Positions 63,367-64,000 of a stretch of 64,000 nucleotides of DNA are shown piece after piece. This DNA comes from Paulinella micropora. Taxonomy: Eukaryota; Cercozoa; Imbricatea; Euglyphida; Paulinellidae. The notes beneath the pieces were generated by a model, which saw only the letters and a list, made by a program, of their open reading frames with translations, made no database searches and was not told the origin of the DNA. Position 1 is the stretch's first letter, and every line of letters begins with the position of its first letter. The position numbers were made by a program, and so were the translations under genes. The stretch is from assembly GCA_019918135.1 (NCBI GenBank), contig WBZZ01006387.1, forward strand, positions 32,501-96,500, written 5' to 3'.

Positions 63367-64000
63367 AGAGGAAATGCAAAATCATGCCGGTCAGTTTCAC
63401 AAACTTTTGTGCAGAGTTTTTTTCCACAGATTGTTGTGTACAGAAGAAAAGAATAGCATTCCCGCTCATTCTGAGCTGGGAAAAGAGCGGGAATGCTGTT
63501 ACATCTTCTCGAAATGTCATGCTCTCAATAAAATCTCTGCACAAAAGTTTGCAAAACAGCAATCCAAAAACGAGTTTCATCGAATTGCTGGTTTGTGAAA
63601 AATAGATTAAGCTGGGTCGTGCAATGTTAGGAAATGACATTTATAGCTTCAACAAACACGTTGCAGCAGAAACATGCAAGGGATGACATGAGTTGAGAGT
63701 ACGTACTAGGAAGGAAATGCAAAATCATGCCGGTCGGTTTTCACAAACTTTTGTGCAGAGTTTTTTCCATAGATTGTTGTGTACAGAAGAAAAGAATAGC
63801 ATTCCCGCTCATTCTGAGCTGGGAAAAGAGCGGGAATGCTGTTACATCTTCTCGTAATGTCATGCTCTTAATAAAATCTCTGCACAAAAGTTTGCAAAAC
63901 AGCAGTCCGAAAACGAGTTTCATCGAATTGCTGGTTTGTGAAAAATAGATTAAGCTGGGTCGTGCAATGTTAGGAAATGACATTTATAGCTTCAACAAAC
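63367..64000 (+). repeat. 343-bp tandem repeat with nested inverted repeats
   Basis: Two units (starting about 63,367 and 63,710, the second running to the window end) are about 97% alike. Each holds an outer inverted repeat (AAACTTTTGTGCAGAG at 63,401 / CTCTGCACAAAAGTTT at 63,535) around an inner perfect one (AGCATTCCCGCTC at 63,455 / GAGCGGGAATGCT at 63,485). It is either the edge of a satellite array or two foldback-type elements. Short frames here are not supported as genes. Confidence 0.85.

Overview
This is eukaryotic DNA. The evidence is spliceosomal GT..AG introns that preserve reading frame (the gene at 58,331-62,477), LINE and SINE retrotransposons with (ATT)n tails, a Ty3/gypsy-type LTR element, a PIF/Harbinger transposase remnant and long microsatellites. 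I cannot name the species; a protist or alga, or a repeat-rich invertebrate, would fit. I recognise no rRNA, functional tRNA or CRISPR array.

Layout. (1) 1-8,952: sparse sequence with two sets of unrecognised, partly decayed coding segments (+ strand about 1.6-3.5 kb, - strand 4.2-7.7 kb) and a run of three stem-loops at 1,441-1,600. (2) 8,953-20,044: a 10.25-kb near-perfect palindrome. Its two 4.89-kb arms each carry the gag side and start of pol of an LTR retrotransposon, tail to tail, and a 226-bp direct repeat lies outside each end. (3) 20-35 kb: a retrotransposon nursery. It holds a full-length but inactive APE-type LINE (27,186-32,726), an internally deleted LINE derivative with an open 271-residue ORF (23,633-25,454), two copies of a 410-bp element, and a train of tRNA-derived SINEs joined through their (ATT)n tails. 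LINE, derivative, 410-bp element and SINE share a short 3' motif before the ATT tail, so one reverse transcriptase probably mobilises all of them. (4) 35-38 kb: a Harbinger-like transposase relic and about 1.4 kb of almost pure polypurine repeat. (5) About 38.3-57.5 kb: a GC-rich block with G and C homopolymer runs between genes, unlike its AT-rich flanks. It reads as an endogenous large DNA virus: a probable HK97-fold major capsid protein (Mirusviricota-like), an RNA polymerase RPB5-type subunit with an extra N-terminal zinc ribbon, four F-box/LRR proteins, a cysteine-repeat protein ending in a nuclease domain, a second PD-(D/E)XK-type nuclease and a repeated palindromic module. It is treated as a fossil with roughly half a dozen breaks. 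(6) 57.5-64 kb: host-like DNA again, with a frame-consistent eight-exon gene encoding a DUF7869/transposase-like protein with an RG-rich tail, more LINE/SINE/ATT debris, and a 343-bp repeat with nested inverted repeats running off the window.

The strongest leads are the mirusvirus-like block (capsid next to a zinc-ribbon-RPB5 fusion), the SUMO-interaction motif plus PIP-box tail on the LINE protein that survives in its RT-less derivative, and the very young retroelement palindrome. Family assignments are from recognition of motifs in the translated sequence; no database search was run.
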